Positions 1 through 8,956 of a DNA stretch of 64,000 nucleotides are shown piece by piece. The stretch spans positions 62,001 through 126,000 of the forward strand of contig NZ_FNEE01000016.1 in assembly GCF_900099905.1 (NCBI RefSeq), given 5' to 3'. The position numbers were made by a program, and so were the translations under genes. Positions within the stretch are counted from its first letter, which is position 1. Each line of letters opens with the position of its first letter. Under the pieces are notes generated by a model. The model saw nothing but the letters and a program-made list of their open reading frames with translations. It did no database searches and was not told where the DNA came from. Source of the stretch: Mesorhizobium muleiense (GTDB lineage Bacteria > Pseudomonadota > Alphaproteobacteria > Rhizobiales > Rhizobiaceae).

Positions 1-1653
1 AACAGATGGGATGTGATCGCAATCGACATCCTGGGACACGGCCAGTCGCCGTTGCCGCCCGAGGACGCCAGCCTTGCCGATTATGCCGGACAGGCAATTC
101 GGCTTCTCGATCACCTTGGCCTGGATGCCGTCTCGATCGTTGGCCATTCAATGGGGGCGCTGGTCGGGCAGGAAATCGCTCTTAATGCACCCGAACGGGT
201 TCGTAGCCTCGTCTCGCTCAATGCGGTTTTTCGCCGCCCGGCGGAGCTTGCGCAGGCAGTGCGCGAGCGCGCCGCCGAACTGAATGGCGCGGAAAACCCG
301 TCGGGGACGGACGCAACGATCGCGCGCTGGTTCGGCAACCCGGTCCCCGACAGCCTGGCCGAGGCGGCAAGGATGACGCGCGTGGCACTGCAAAGCGTCA
401 ACTCCGAGGGCTATGCGCGCACCTATCGACTTTTCGCCCATGCCGATGCGGCGCATGGCGATCGTCTTTCCGGTCTCGCAATGCCGGCCCTGTTCATGAC
501 CGGCTCGCAGGACAGGAATTCCTCGCCTGCGATGTCGGCGGCGATGGCACGCCTCGCGCCGCGCGGTCGCTGCGTCGTTCTGGGGGGCGAACGACATATG
601 ATGGCCGTAGCCTCGCCTGACGTGGTCACACGGCGCATTGTCGATTTTCTCGAGAACAACGACGGCGCAAGCACATCGGCGCGACCGGCAATGGACACAG
701 CCTTCGACCCGGGCGAATTCAGGCGGGCGCTCGGTTCCTTCCTGACCGGCGTTACAATCGTCACCGCGATCGGGCCGGAAGGAGAGCCTCGAGGCTTCAC
801 CGCCAATTCGTTTACATCCGTTTCGCTCGATCCGCCGCTTGTGCTGGTCTGCATCGCCAAGAAAGCGCTGGGTCATCCGGTGTTTTCGACCTCGAAATGC
901 TTTGCCGTCAACGTGCTCTCGGAGGAACAGCGAGCCGCGTCCGGCGTCTTCGCTTCGAAATCGCAGGACAAGTTCTCGGCTGTCGAGTGGCGCTTCGGCC
1001 CGACCGGCAGCCCGCTGCTCGCTGGATCGGTGGCGACGTTCGACTGTGACATGGAGCAATTGGTCGACGCCGGCGACCATTCGATCCTCATCGGCCGCGT
1101 TCGCGAATTCTCCCACAATTCATCGCAGCCCCTCGGCTATTGCCGTGGCGCCTACGTCTCGCCCGGCCTCAGCCAGGAAGCACTGGCGGCCGCGCCGCCC
1201 GACATGGAGGTCGGCGCCATCCTCGAAGACGAAGGCCGCGTGCTGTTCCTCGAAACCGCCGACGGCTTTTTCGAACTGCCGGCGGGCCGAGGGCTCGGGG
1301 CACCCGGCGACACGCGAAGCCTTAGGGGACGCCTCGCTGCGAAAGCCATCGAGGCTCATCTCGGATTCCTGTTTGCGGTCTGGGACGACGCCGCGACGCG
1401 AACGCATGTCTACTACCGCGGCACGGTAGCCGCGCCCCACTCCAGCGATCGCCAGGTCCGGCTCGTCGACATCGACAGGATTGCCGGACTGAAGATCGCC
1501 GATGCTGCCGTGCGCTCGATGCTCGCCCGCTATGTTCGCGAATGTCGGGAGGATGCGTTTGGCGTCTATGTCGGCAACGCGGTCGAAGGTGAAGTCCGTC
1601 CGCTCGCCAAGCCGGCAGCCATGAACACTTCCAGTCCGGGTCAACAGATATGA
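1..1653 (+). CDS. Alpha/beta hydrolase - flavin reductase - Nudix-like fusion protein (5' partial)
   Basis: The reading frame is open from the window edge, so the start lies upstream. Counting from the GTG at 13, residues 1-215 are an alpha/beta hydrolase with nucleophile motif GHSMG (Ser46), a likely acid Asp167 and a likely His195. Residues 228-390 match the flavin reductase/FMN-binding split barrel, with the family-typical GFTANSFTSVSLDPP stretch. Residues 398-530 look like a degenerate Nudix fold (VGAILEDEGRVLFLE, then FFELPAGRG) but lack a proper Nudix box. The stop overlaps the next start (ATGA). A flavin reductase next to a luciferase-like monooxygenase suggests that it supplies reduced FMN to that enzyme. 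The hydrolase could process substrate or product. The substrate is unknown. Confidence 0.85.
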   Translation, partial: NRWDVIAIDILGHGQSPLPPEDASLADYAGQAIRLLDHLGLDAVSIVGHSMGALVGQEIALNAPERVRSLVSLNAVFRRPAELAQAVRERAAELNGAENPSGTDATIARWFGNPVPDSLAEAARMTRVALQSVNSEGYARTYRLFAHADAAHGDRLSGLAMPALFMTGSQDRNSSPAMSAAMARLAPRGRCVVLGGERHMMAVASPDVVTRRIVDFLENNDGASTSARPAMDTAFDPGEFRRALGSFLTGVTIVTAIGPEGEPRGFTANSFTSVSLDPPLVLVCIAKKALGHPVFSTSKCFAVNVLSEEQRAASGVFASKSQDKFSAVEWRFGPTGSPLLAGSVATFDCDMEQLVDAGDHSILIGRVREFSHNSSQPLGYCRGAYVSPGLSQEALAAAPPDMEVGAILEDEGRVLFLETADGFFELPAGRGLGAPGDTRSLRGRLAAKAIEAHLGFLFAVWDDAATRTHVYYRGTVAAPHSSDRQVRLVDIDRIAGLKIADAAVRSMLARYVRECREDAFGVYVGNAVEGEVRPLAKPAAMNTSSPGQQI

Positions 1654-2702
1654 AGTTCTCGCTCTTCGTCCATATGGAACGCTCGGACCCGGCAAAGCCG
1701 CATGCCGACCTCATCGATGAGCTTGAGGAACTGGTCGTGATGGCCGAGGCGGCAGGCTTCGAGACGGCGTGGATCGGCGAACACCACGGCATGGAGTTCA
1801 CCATCTCGCCAAACCCGTTCATCAACATCGCCTATCTCGGCGCCAGGACGAAGCGCATCCGGCTCGGCACAGGAACCGTCATCGCGCCGTTCTGGCATCC
1901 GATCAAGCTCGCCGGCGAGGCAGCCATGACCGATGTCGTCACCGGCGGCCGGCTCGACATCGGCATCGCCCGCGGCGCCTACAGCTACGAGTACCAACGC
2001 CTGTTCCCTGGGCTCGACGCCTGGGGCGCGGGCCAGCGCATGCGCGAGATCATCCCGGCCATCAAGGGTCTCTGGGAAGGCGATTTCGAGATGTCCGGCG
2101 AATTCTGGTCGTTTCCCTCGACCACCTCGTCGCCCAAGCCGGTGCAAAAGCCGCACCCGCCGATCTGGGTGGCGGCGCGCGATCCGAACTCGCACGACTT
2201 CGCCGTCTCCAACGGCTGCAACGTCCAGGTGACGCCGCTCGCCTCCGGCGACGACGAGGTAAGCAGCCTGATGGAGCGCTTCAACGCGGCGTGCGCGGCG
2301 CATCCCGACATGGCCCGCCCCGAGATCATGCTGCTGATGCACACATTCGTTGCCGAAGACGCCGCCGATGCGGAGCAACTGACGAGGGACCTGTCGCTGT
2401 TCTACTGCCAGTTCGGCGCGTGGTTCCAGAACAAGAAGCCGGTTCGCCAAGGCATATTGGAAGCGCTCTCCGACGACGAGATCGCAGCCATGCCGCAATA
2501 TGCGCCGGACAAAATCCGACAGAACCTGGTCATCGGCGAAGCCGAAGAGGTGATCACCCGGCTTAAGGCATATGAGGCGCTCGGCTATGACCAGTACTCG
2601 ATCTGGATCGACAGCGGTCTGCCGCACGAGCGCAAGAAGAAGTCGCTGCAGCTGTTCATCGACAAGGTGATGCCGGCCTTCGGGCATGGGAGGCCGCAAT
2701 GA
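1650..2702 (+). CDS. LLM-class flavin-dependent monooxygenase (luciferase-like)
   Basis: This 350-residue protein belongs to the bacterial-luciferase-like TIM-barrel family, which uses reduced FMN and oxygen to oxidise small organic substrates. Typical family features are the early ETAWIGEHH segment, the TKRIRLGTGT strand, the GRLDIGIARG motif and the PPIWVAA segment around residue 170. It overlaps both neighbours by 4 bp (ATGA), so it is translationally coupled to the flavin reductase fusion upstream and the aldehyde dehydrogenase downstream. That order suggests oxidation of a substrate to an aldehyde, which is then oxidised further. Length is normal for the family. The substrate cannot be told from sequence. 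Confidence 0.88.
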   Translation: MKFSLFVHMERSDPAKPHADLIDELEELVVMAEAAGFETAWIGEHHGMEFTISPNPFINIAYLGARTKRIRLGTGTVIAPFWHPIKLAGEAAMTDVVTGGRLDIGIARGAYSYEYQRLFPGLDAWGAGQRMREIIPAIKGLWEGDFEMSGEFWSFPSTTSSPKPVQKPHPPIWVAARDPNSHDFAVSNGCNVQVTPLASGDDEVSSLMERFNAACAAHPDMARPEIMLLMHTFVAEDAADAEQLTRDLSLFYCQFGAWFQNKKPVRQGILEALSDDEIAAMPQYAPDKIRQNLVIGEAEEVITRLKAYEALGYDQYSIWIDSGLPHERKKKSLQLFIDKVMPAFGHGRPQ

Positions 2703-4174
2703 CCCTTGTGGCCTTCAGCAACTTCATAGATGGGGCGTTCGATACGCCGACAGCCATCTTCGAAAGCATCGATCCATCAACCGGAGCGCCCTGGGCGACG
2801 ATGCCCGCCGCAACCGAGGCCGATGTCGACCGCGCCGTCGAGGCGGCGCACCGGACGCTGCACTCGGCCGCGTGGGCCTCGCTGACGGCGACGGCGCGCG
2901 GCAAGCTGCTGGTGCGCCTCGGCGACCTGGTCGTCGCCAATGCCGGCCGCCTGGCCGAACTGGAAACGCGCGACACCGGCAAGATCATCCGCGAGACCCG
3001 CGCCCAGATCGCCTATGTCGGCGACTATTATCGCTACTATGGCGGGCTTGCCGACAAGTATGAAGGCTCGCATGTGCCGATCGACAAGGCCGATATGGAC
3101 GTCACCATCCGACGCGAGCCGATCGGCGTCGTCGCTGCCGTCGTGCCGTGGAATTCGCAGCTCTTCCTTTCGGCCGTCAAGCTCGGCCCGGCGCTGGCCG
3201 CCGGCTGCACGGTCGTCCTGAAAGCCTCGGAGGATGGTCCAGCGCCGCTGCTGGCCTTCGCCGAACTCGTTCATGAGGCCGGATTTCCCGCCGGAAGCGT
3301 CAACATACTGACCGGGTTCGGACACGATTGCGGCCGGCGCCTGACAAGTCATCCGCTGGTTTCACGCGTCGCCTTCACCGGCGGACCTTCGACCGCTCGC
3401 GCTATCGTCCGCAACACGGCGGAAAATCTCGCCTATACGACGCTGGAGCTGGGCGGGAAAAGCCCGGTTGTCGTTTTCGCCGACGCCGACCTGGACAGCG
3501 CGGCCAACGCGGTGGTGGCCGGGATTTTCGCAGCGTCTGGACAAAGCTGCGTCGCCGGCTCCCGGCTGCTTGTCGAGCGTTCGATAAAGGCCGAGTTCCT
3601 CGACAGGCTGAAGCACAAGGCCGAGGCCATCAGGATAGGCGATCCGCAGGACCCGGCCACAGAAATGGGGCCATTGGCAACGCCACGCCAACGGGAATGG
3701 ATCGAGACGATCGTAGCGACAAGCCTCGCCAATGGCGGGACGCTGGTCACCGGCGGAAAAAGGCCCGACAATCATCCGCACGGCTTCTACTACGCACCGA
3801 CCATCATCGATGCCGAGGATTCAGCGCTGCCCTGCGTGCGCGAGGAATTGTTCGGTCCGGTGCTCAGCGTTCTCACCTTCGACACGGAAGCCGAAGCCCT
3901 GGCGCTTGCCAACGATACACCGTTCGGCCTCGCTTCGGGCGTGTTCACCACCAATCTCGCCAAGGCGCACCGCATGGCGCGCGACATCCATGCCGGCGTC
4001 GTCTGGGTCAACACGTACCGCGCGGTTTCGCCGCTCGTGCCGTTCGGCGGCTACGGTCAGTCGGGGCTCGGCCGTGAGGGCGGGCTCGACGCCATCCGCG
4101 ATTACACGCGCTCGAAATCCGTCTGGATACGGATATCCGACGAGCCGATCCCGGACCCGTTCGTCATGCGATGA
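2699..4174 (+). CDS. NAD(P)-dependent aldehyde dehydrogenase
   Basis: This 491-residue protein has the complete aldehyde dehydrogenase signature. Asn152 sits in VVPWNSQ, the general base Glu250 in TLELGGKSP, and the catalytic Cys284 in ASGQSCVAGSR. The C-terminal FGGYGQSGLGREGG segment is also typical. It would oxidise an aldehyde to the acid in the cytoplasm with NAD(P). The start at 2699 overlaps the monooxygenase stop by 4 bp. Its position in a luciferase-like monooxygenase operon suggests that it removes the aldehyde made by that enzyme. Family members include betaine-aldehyde and gamma-aminobutyraldehyde dehydrogenases, and the polyamine-type transporter downstream fits such an amine-derived aldehyde, but this is inference. 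Confidence 0.9.
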   Translation: MTLVAFSNFIDGAFDTPTAIFESIDPSTGAPWATMPAATEADVDRAVEAAHRTLHSAAWASLTATARGKLLVRLGDLVVANAGRLAELETRDTGKIIRETRAQIAYVGDYYRYYGGLADKYEGSHVPIDKADMDVTIRREPIGVVAAVVPWNSQLFLSAVKLGPALAAGCTVVLKASEDGPAPLLAFAELVHEAGFPAGSVNILTGFGHDCGRRLTSHPLVSRVAFTGGPSTARAIVRNTAENLAYTTLELGGKSPVVVFADADLDSAANAVVAGIFAASGQSCVAGSRLLVERSIKAEFLDRLKHKAEAIRIGDPQDPATEMGPLATPRQREWIETIVATSLANGGTLVTGGKRPDNHPHGFYYAPTIIDAEDSALPCVREELFGPVLSVLTFDTEAEALALANDTPFGLASGVFTTNLAKAHRMARDIHAGVVWVNTYRAVSPLVPFGGYGQSGLGREGGLDAIRDYTRSKSVWIRISDEPIPDPFVMR

Positions 4175-4229
4175 GGCAATCGCGCAATTCATAAAAACAA
4201 GAACCAGACAACCAACAGAGGAGAATGAC

Positions 4230-5234
4230 ATGAAACTGATTTTGACCGGCATTTTGGCCGCACTCCTGGCAGCCACTGCCGCACGGGCCGATGAAATGGT
4301 GTTCACCAGCTGGGGCGGAACCACCCAGGAGGCGCAGACCAAATCCTGGGCTGCTCCGTTCGAAGCCAATTCCGGCATCAAGGTCCTGCAGGACGGCCCG
4401 ACCGACTACGGCAAGCTGAAGGCCATGGTGGAAGGCGGCAGCGTCGCCTGGGATGTCGTCGATGTCGAAATGGATTTCGCCATCAAAGCGGCCAAGGACG
4501 GCCTGCTGGAGCCGATCGATTTCAACGTCGTGCCGAAAGCCGATCTCGATCCTCGCTTCACCACCGAGCATGCGGTCGGCAGCTTCTACTACTCCTTCGT
4601 TCTTGCCTGGAACAAAGGGGCGGTGTCGGGCGAGCCAACCGGCTGGGCCGACATGTTCGACCTGACGAAATTTCCCGGCAAACGCACGTTTTACAAATGG
4701 TCGGCACCGGGCGTCATCGAGATTGCGCTGTTGGCCGACGGCGTGCCGGCGGACAAGCTCTATCCGCTCGACCTCGACCGGGCGTTCAAGAAACTCGACA
4801 CGATCAAGTCGGAAATCGTCTGGTGGGACAGCGGCGCACAGTCGCAACAGCTGATCGCCTCCGGTGAAGCAGCCTTCGGGCAACTCTGGAACGGGCGTGT
4901 CTTCGCCCTCGAGCAGGATGGCGCCGATGTCGGCGCATCCTGGAAACAGAACATGACTGCCGCCGACGTACTCGTCATCCCCAAGGGTTCGAAGAACAAG
5001 GCGAGCGCGATGAAATTCCTGGCCACAGCGACAAGCGCGAAAAGCCAGGCCATGTTTGCCGAAGCAAGTGGCTACGCGCCGATCAACACTGCAGCCAAGG
5101 CCGAAATGCCGGCCGATGTCGTCAAGTCGCTGCCGGACGCCTATGTCGACGGGCAGATCAACCTCGACATGAACTACTGGGCTGAAAACCGCGATAAGAT
5201 CGCCGAGCGCTGGTACGCCTGGCAGGCCAAATAG
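4230..5234 (+). CDS. ABC transporter substrate-binding protein (spermidine/putrescine type)
   Basis: This 334-residue periplasmic binding protein has a clear signal peptide: MKL, a hydrophobic stretch, then AARA cleaved before DEMVFTSWGG. The first strand and the TDYGKLKAMVEGG segment are typical of the PotD/PotF-like family. A good ribosome binding site, GAGGAG, lies 7 bases before ATG 4230. The frame is open further upstream, but the signal peptide and this site fix the start. It follows the aldehyde dehydrogenase after 55 bp and precedes two permeases and an ATPase, so it is the ligand receptor of that importer. The ligand is probably an amine or other small cationic or carboxylate compound, but this is not determinable here. 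Confidence 0.9.
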   Translation: MKLILTGILAALLAATAARADEMVFTSWGGTTQEAQTKSWAAPFEANSGIKVLQDGPTDYGKLKAMVEGGSVAWDVVDVEMDFAIKAAKDGLLEPIDFNVVPKADLDPRFTTEHAVGSFYYSFVLAWNKGAVSGEPTGWADMFDLTKFPGKRTFYKWSAPGVIEIALLADGVPADKLYPLDLDRAFKKLDTIKSEIVWWDSGAQSQQLIASGEAAFGQLWNGRVFALEQDGADVGASWKQNMTAADVLVIPKGSKNKASAMKFLATATSAKSQAMFAEASGYAPINTAAKAEMPADVVKSLPDAYVDGQINLDMNYWAENRDKIAERWYAWQAK

Positions 5235-5304
5235 CCGCCGACCTCACCCATGAACCGGCGGGGCGTCGCTAGGGCGTCCCGCCTGAGCTGCCGGGATCAT
5301 CGCC

Positions 5305-6165
5305 ATGTCGGGCAATTTTCTTCATCGACAGCCAATCCTCCGAAGGCCCGACGGTATCGGCGGCGCCCTACCGGCGCTAACTCTTATCGCCCTGTTCTTC
5401 GTGGTGCCGGTTGTTGCGCTGCTGTTGCGCAGCGTGACCGAACCCGTGCCGGGCCTGCAGAACTACGCAATCCTGTTTGGCGAAGGCACCTATGCGCGGG
5501 TCTTCTTCAACACCTTTCTGGTCGCCACCGTCGTCACCGCCGTCACCGCGATCGTGGCGTTTCCGGTCGCCTGGATGCTGGCGATCATGCCGCCTGCCCT
5601 CGGCTCGATCGTCTTCGGCATCATCATCCTGTCGATGTGGACCAATCTGCTCACCCGCACCTATGCCTGGATGGTGCTGCTTCAACGCACCGGCGTCATC
5701 AACCGGACGCTGATGGATATCGGCCTGATCAGCGAGCCGCTGCCGCTGATCAACAACCTGACCGGCGTCACCATCGGCATGGTCTACATCATGCTGCCCT
5801 TCATGATACTGCCACTGGTCGGAACCCTGCGCGCCATCGATCCGATGACGCTGCGCGCCGCCGCTCTGTGCGGTGCGAGCCCCTTCGACGCCTTCCGCCG
5901 CATTCTGCTGCCCTTGTCGCTTCCCGGAATCGCTGCAGGCGGCCTGATGGTTTTCGTCATGTCGCTCGGCTATTTCGTGACGCCGACGCTGCTCGGCGGC
6001 ACCTCCAACATGATGCTCGCCGCAATGATTGCCCAGATGATCCAGTCCTTGCTCAACTGGGGGCTCGGAAGCGCGGCGGCTTTCATCCTGCTTTTGGTCA
6101 CCATGGCGCTCTACGCGCTGCAACTGCGTCTCGTCGGCGCCAAGCGCATGACAGGAGGCATCTGA
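5305..6165 (+). CDS. ABC transporter permease (PotB type)
   Basis: This 286-residue inner-membrane protein has about six hydrophobic segments, the first near residues 24-46. It carries the cytoplasmic EAA-type loop around residues 180-205 (LRAAALCGASPFDAFRRI), which docks on the ATPase. It resembles PotB-family permeases of spermidine/putrescine importers. It sits 70 bp after the binding protein and ends one base before the next permease start, so it is part of the same operon. Confidence 0.9.
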   Translation: MSGNFLHRQPILRRPDGIGGALPALTLIALFFVVPVVALLLRSVTEPVPGLQNYAILFGEGTYARVFFNTFLVATVVTAVTAIVAFPVAWMLAIMPPALGSIVFGIIILSMWTNLLTRTYAWMVLLQRTGVINRTLMDIGLISEPLPLINNLTGVTIGMVYIMLPFMILPLVGTLRAIDPMTLRAAALCGASPFDAFRRILLPLSLPGIAAGGLMVFVMSLGYFVTPTLLGGTSNMMLAAMIAQMIQSLLNWGLGSAAAFILLLVTMALYALQLRLVGAKRMTGGI

Positions 6166-6166
6166 G

Positions 6167-6967
6167 ATGCTGCTCGACTACGACCGGCTGGGCTGGCTGC
6201 GTGCAGCACTTCTGGGTTTCACCGGCCTGGTCGCGGCGTTTCTGCTGCTGCCGGTTGTTTTCATCGTGCTTCTGTCGTTCGGGTCGTCGCGGTGGCTGGC
6301 TTTTCCGCCACCAAGCTGGACGCTGAAATGGTATGAGGAGCTCTTCGCCGATCCGGCCTGGCTCGAAGCGGCGCTGACCAGCGCGCGCATTGCCACCATG
6401 GCCGCGATTCTTGCCGTCGTCATCGGGCTGCTGGCTTCTTTCGCGCTGGTCAGGGGACAGTTTCGCGGGCGCAATACGCTTCGCGGCCTGCTGCTGACGC
6501 CAATGGTGCTGCCGGTCGTGGTCTTCGCCATCGCCATCTATGCATTCTTCCTGCGGATCGGGCTCGGCGGCACCACGGCAGGCTTCGTCATCGCTCACAC
6601 GGTCCTGGCACTGCCCTTCGCCATCATTCCGATCACTGCGGCACTCGAAGGTTTTGACAAATCCATCGAGGATGCGGCGATCGTCTGCGGCGCAAGCCCA
6701 TTCGAAGCAAAACTCCGGGTGACCTTGCCGGCGATCAAGATCGGGATCTTCTCGGCGGCGATCTTCGCCTTTCTCGCCTCATGGGACGAGGTGGTGGTCG
6801 CGATCTTCATGGCCAGCCCCACCTTGCAGACCTTGCCGGTCAAGATCTGGGGCAGCCTGCGCCAGGATCTTAGCCCGGTCATCGCTGCGGCCTCCAGCCT
6901 TCTCGTTCTTCTGACGCTGAGCCTGATGATCGTAACCGCACTCATTCGGCGGAAATTGTCGAAATGA
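6167..6967 (+). CDS. ABC transporter permease (PotC type)
   Basis: This 266-residue second permease of the importer resembles PotC. The first membrane segment is near residues 13-35. The EAA loop reads EDAAIVCGASPFEAKLR, and the end is a basic tail. Its stop overlaps the ATPase start by 4 bp (ATGA at 6964), a strong sign of coupled translation. It forms the membrane heterodimer with the preceding permease. Confidence 0.9.
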   Translation: MLLDYDRLGWLRAALLGFTGLVAAFLLLPVVFIVLLSFGSSRWLAFPPPSWTLKWYEELFADPAWLEAALTSARIATMAAILAVVIGLLASFALVRGQFRGRNTLRGLLLTPMVLPVVVFAIAIYAFFLRIGLGGTTAGFVIAHTVLALPFAIIPITAALEGFDKSIEDAAIVCGASPFEAKLRVTLPAIKIGIFSAAIFAFLASWDEVVVAIFMASPTLQTLPVKIWGSLRQDLSPVIAAASSLLVLLTLSLMIVTALIRRKLSK

Positions 6968-8040
6968 CCGAACCGTTCCTCTCCATTCGCGACCTGCGCA
7001 AGGCGTTCGGCAGCTTCGTCGCCGTGCACGATGTCACCATCGACATACCTAAGGGCGAGTTCCTGACCTTTCTCGGCCCTTCCGGTTCTGGCAAATCGAC
7101 GACGCTTTATGCGATCGCCGGCTTTCAGCAGCCGACATCCGGCGACGTTCTTCTCGAAGGCAGGTCGCTGCTGTCGGTGCCGTCGCACAAGCGCAATATC
7201 GGCATGGTGTTCCAGCGCTACACGCTGTTCCAGCATCTCACCGTCGCCGAGAACGTTGCCTTTCCGTTGCGCGTGCGCCGCCGGCCGGACGCAGAGGTGA
7301 ACCGAAAAGTCGCCGAGATGCTGTCGCTGGTACGGCTCGAGAGTTTCGGCGGCCGATATCCTGGCGCGCTTTCCGGCGGACAGCAGCAGCGCGTGGCGCT
7401 TGCCAGGGCGCTGGCCTACGATCCGCCGATCCTCCTGATGGACGAGCCGCTTTCGGCGCTCGACAAGAAGCTGCGCGAGGAGATCCAGGCCGAGATACGG
7501 CGCATCCACCGCGAAACCGGCGTAACGATCCTTTACGTCACCCACGATCAGGACGAGGCCCTGCATCTTTCGGATCGCATCGCCCTGTTTCGGGACGGGC
7601 GCATCGAGCAGATCGGCACCGGTGAGGACCTCTATCTGAGACCTGCGAGCGAATTTGTAGCCAGTTTTATCGGAAATTCCAATTTCCTGCCGGCCGAGCA
7701 TCTTGAAACCGTCGACGGCGCCGCCACGATCCGCCTCGCCGATGGCTCGGTCGTCTCCGGCGTGAGGATCGATCAGGAGTTCAGCCAAGGCCAGAAAACC
7801 CGGCTGATGGTGCGGCCGGAAGCTTTTCGGCTGAGACCCGGCCCGGCCACTGCCGGGCTTGCGGTCGAATTCATCGACACCGCCTTCTTCGGCGAGCGGC
7901 GGCGCGTCATCGCGCGCACGGCCGCCGGCCAGGAGATCGACGTCAGGCCGACATCCGACATGGCGCAACCACAGGAAGGCATCGCCTCGAGCAGACAGAT
8001 TTTTTTCGATCCCGCCGCCGCATTTCTGTTTCCCGCCTGA
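6964..8040 (+). CDS. ABC transporter ATP-binding protein (PotA type)
   Basis: This 358-residue cytoplasmic ATPase powers the importer encoded upstream. Walker A is GPSGSGKST (residues 38-46), the signature is LSGGQQQRVALARAL, Walker B is ILLMDEPLSALD, and the switch histidine lies in YVTHDQDEA. Residues from about 240 form the C-terminal TOBE regulatory domain of the PotA/CysA/MalK group. It is the last gene of the + strand operon; the next gene lies 18 bp away on the opposite strand. No clear intrinsic terminator is visible in that short gap. Confidence 0.92.
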   Translation: MTEPFLSIRDLRKAFGSFVAVHDVTIDIPKGEFLTFLGPSGSGKSTTLYAIAGFQQPTSGDVLLEGRSLLSVPSHKRNIGMVFQRYTLFQHLTVAENVAFPLRVRRRPDAEVNRKVAEMLSLVRLESFGGRYPGALSGGQQQRVALARALAYDPPILLMDEPLSALDKKLREEIQAEIRRIHRETGVTILYVTHDQDEALHLSDRIALFRDGRIEQIGTGEDLYLRPASEFVASFIGNSNFLPAEHLETVDGAATIRLADGSVVSGVRIDQEFSQGQKTRLMVRPEAFRLRPGPATAGLAVEFIDTAFFGERRRVIARTAAGQEIDVRPTSDMAQPQEGIASSRQIFFDPAAAFLFPA

Positions 8041-8057
8041 CAGACGACCGTTTGACC

Positions 8058-8542
8058 TCAGCGCGGCGGATCAGCCGGCGCCTCGATGGTCACGCCGTAT
8101 TTGGCGGCGATGGCCACGACCTTTGCCATCTCCGGCGTGCCGGCGGCGGTCGCGGCGTCCATTTCCGCGAACATCTGATCAAGGCCGCAACTCGGCGCGC
8201 AGAAGACGAGCACGCGAGCCGCCTTGTCGGCGTCATTGCGGATGGAATGGCGCCGGCCGCGTGCGCCGAAGAAGAAGCCGCCGGGCGCAACGCGATGGGG
8301 CGCGGAGTCGCTCTCGAATTCGATGACGAGTTCGCCGCTCAGCACATAGAAGGCTTCATCCTCACGGGCATGGGTGTGCGGTGGCGTTGCCGCCCCCGGC
8401 GGAACCACGGACTCCCAGAGCGAGAAGGACCCGGCGGTTTCGGCGCCGGTGGCTTTGTAGATATGGGTGATTCCCAGAACGTTGAGCGTCGAGCCGGCCG
8501 CCGGCTCGCGAACGAACGATTCGGCCGCTTTAGCTTTGGCAT
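8058..8542 (-). pseudogene. Cupin-domain protein with a reading-frame break at its start codon
   Basis: The frame encodes a single cupin barrel of about 160 residues. Metal-ligand-type residues are visible in PPHTHAREDEAFYVLSGE, with the second cupin motif around GARGRRHSIRN. A good Shine-Dalgarno AAGGAG lies 11 bases before an ATG at 8542, but that ATG is one base out of frame with the cupin. The upstream in-frame sequence has no convincing start; the nearest is a TTG at 8600. Restoring one G (ATGGCC instead of ATGCC) would give a normal start. This is therefore either a single-base deletion that silences the gene or a sequence error. Function is unknown; cupins of this size are often small oxygenases or isomerases. 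Confidence 0.6.
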
Positions 8543-8595
8543 CCGTCGTCGATCTCCTTCGTGGTTCGGGTCGCTCACCAGGAGATAGGCCTGCC

Positions 8596-8781
8596 GGCAA
8601 AATTGGCGAGGTGCGGGCGGCAGTGGTGCGGGCGGCAGTGAGCGGCAACTTTCGCAGCAACAATGCGGAGATGCTGCGCGTTGCCGCGCTCGACGGCATC
8701 GGCATCGCCCTACTGCCGACATGGGCGGTGGCGGAACCACTGCGCACCGGCGCGCTGCGTCGCGTGCTTGAATCGTTTTGA
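8596..8781 (+). pseudogene. Remnant of a LysR-family regulator (C-terminal part only)
   Basis: The translated segment contains SGNFRSNNAEMLRVAALDG and GIALLPTWAVAEPLR, the typical end of a LysR effector domain. No helix-turn-helix or first half of the effector domain exists upstream, where the cupin gene occupies the other strand. A further frame change is needed after 8781 to keep the similarity going. A perfect 15-bp tandem duplication, GTGCGGGCGGCAGTG at 8611-8625 and 8626-8640, interrupts the normal sequence and adds five residues. The piece looks like the leftover of a regulator lost by deletion. Confidence 0.7.
8611..8640. repeat. Perfect 15-bp tandem duplication
   Basis: GTGCGGGCGGCAGTG occurs twice head to tail inside the LysR remnant. 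The duplication is in frame and reads VRAAV twice. Confidence 0.95.
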
Positions 8782-8896
8782 GCCACGGCAATCCATTGAT
8801 CCGGCCGCGCAACGCTCTCTCCGAATGCGCTCATCTTGCCTTCAACAGGGATTGGGCGGCGGCTTGAAATTTCCTCGGTCTCGCCCACGTACTGAA

Positions 8897-8929
8897 GTTA
8901 CGCCGGCATTACGCCGGCGTTACGCTGGC
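8897..8929. repeat. Three 11-bp tandem repeats upstream of the arginase-like gene
   Basis: Units GTTACGCCGGC (8897), ATTACGCCGGC (8908) and GTTACGCTGGC (8919) follow each other without spacers and end 27 bp before the ATG at 8957. The 11-bp period places each copy on about the same helix face, so they could be protein-binding iterons. No experiment or known motif supports a named factor. Confidence 0.85.
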
Positions 8930-8956
8930 TCTCACTCGCGATAGCTGGAGCACCCG

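Noticed and set aside
148..1116. Long open frame on the minus strand opposite the fusion gene
   Set aside because: It has no family similarity and no ribosome binding site, and mirrors codon use of the + strand gene. Such shadows are common in GC-rich DNA; the same applies to the long frames opposite guaA, katG and the CocE gene.
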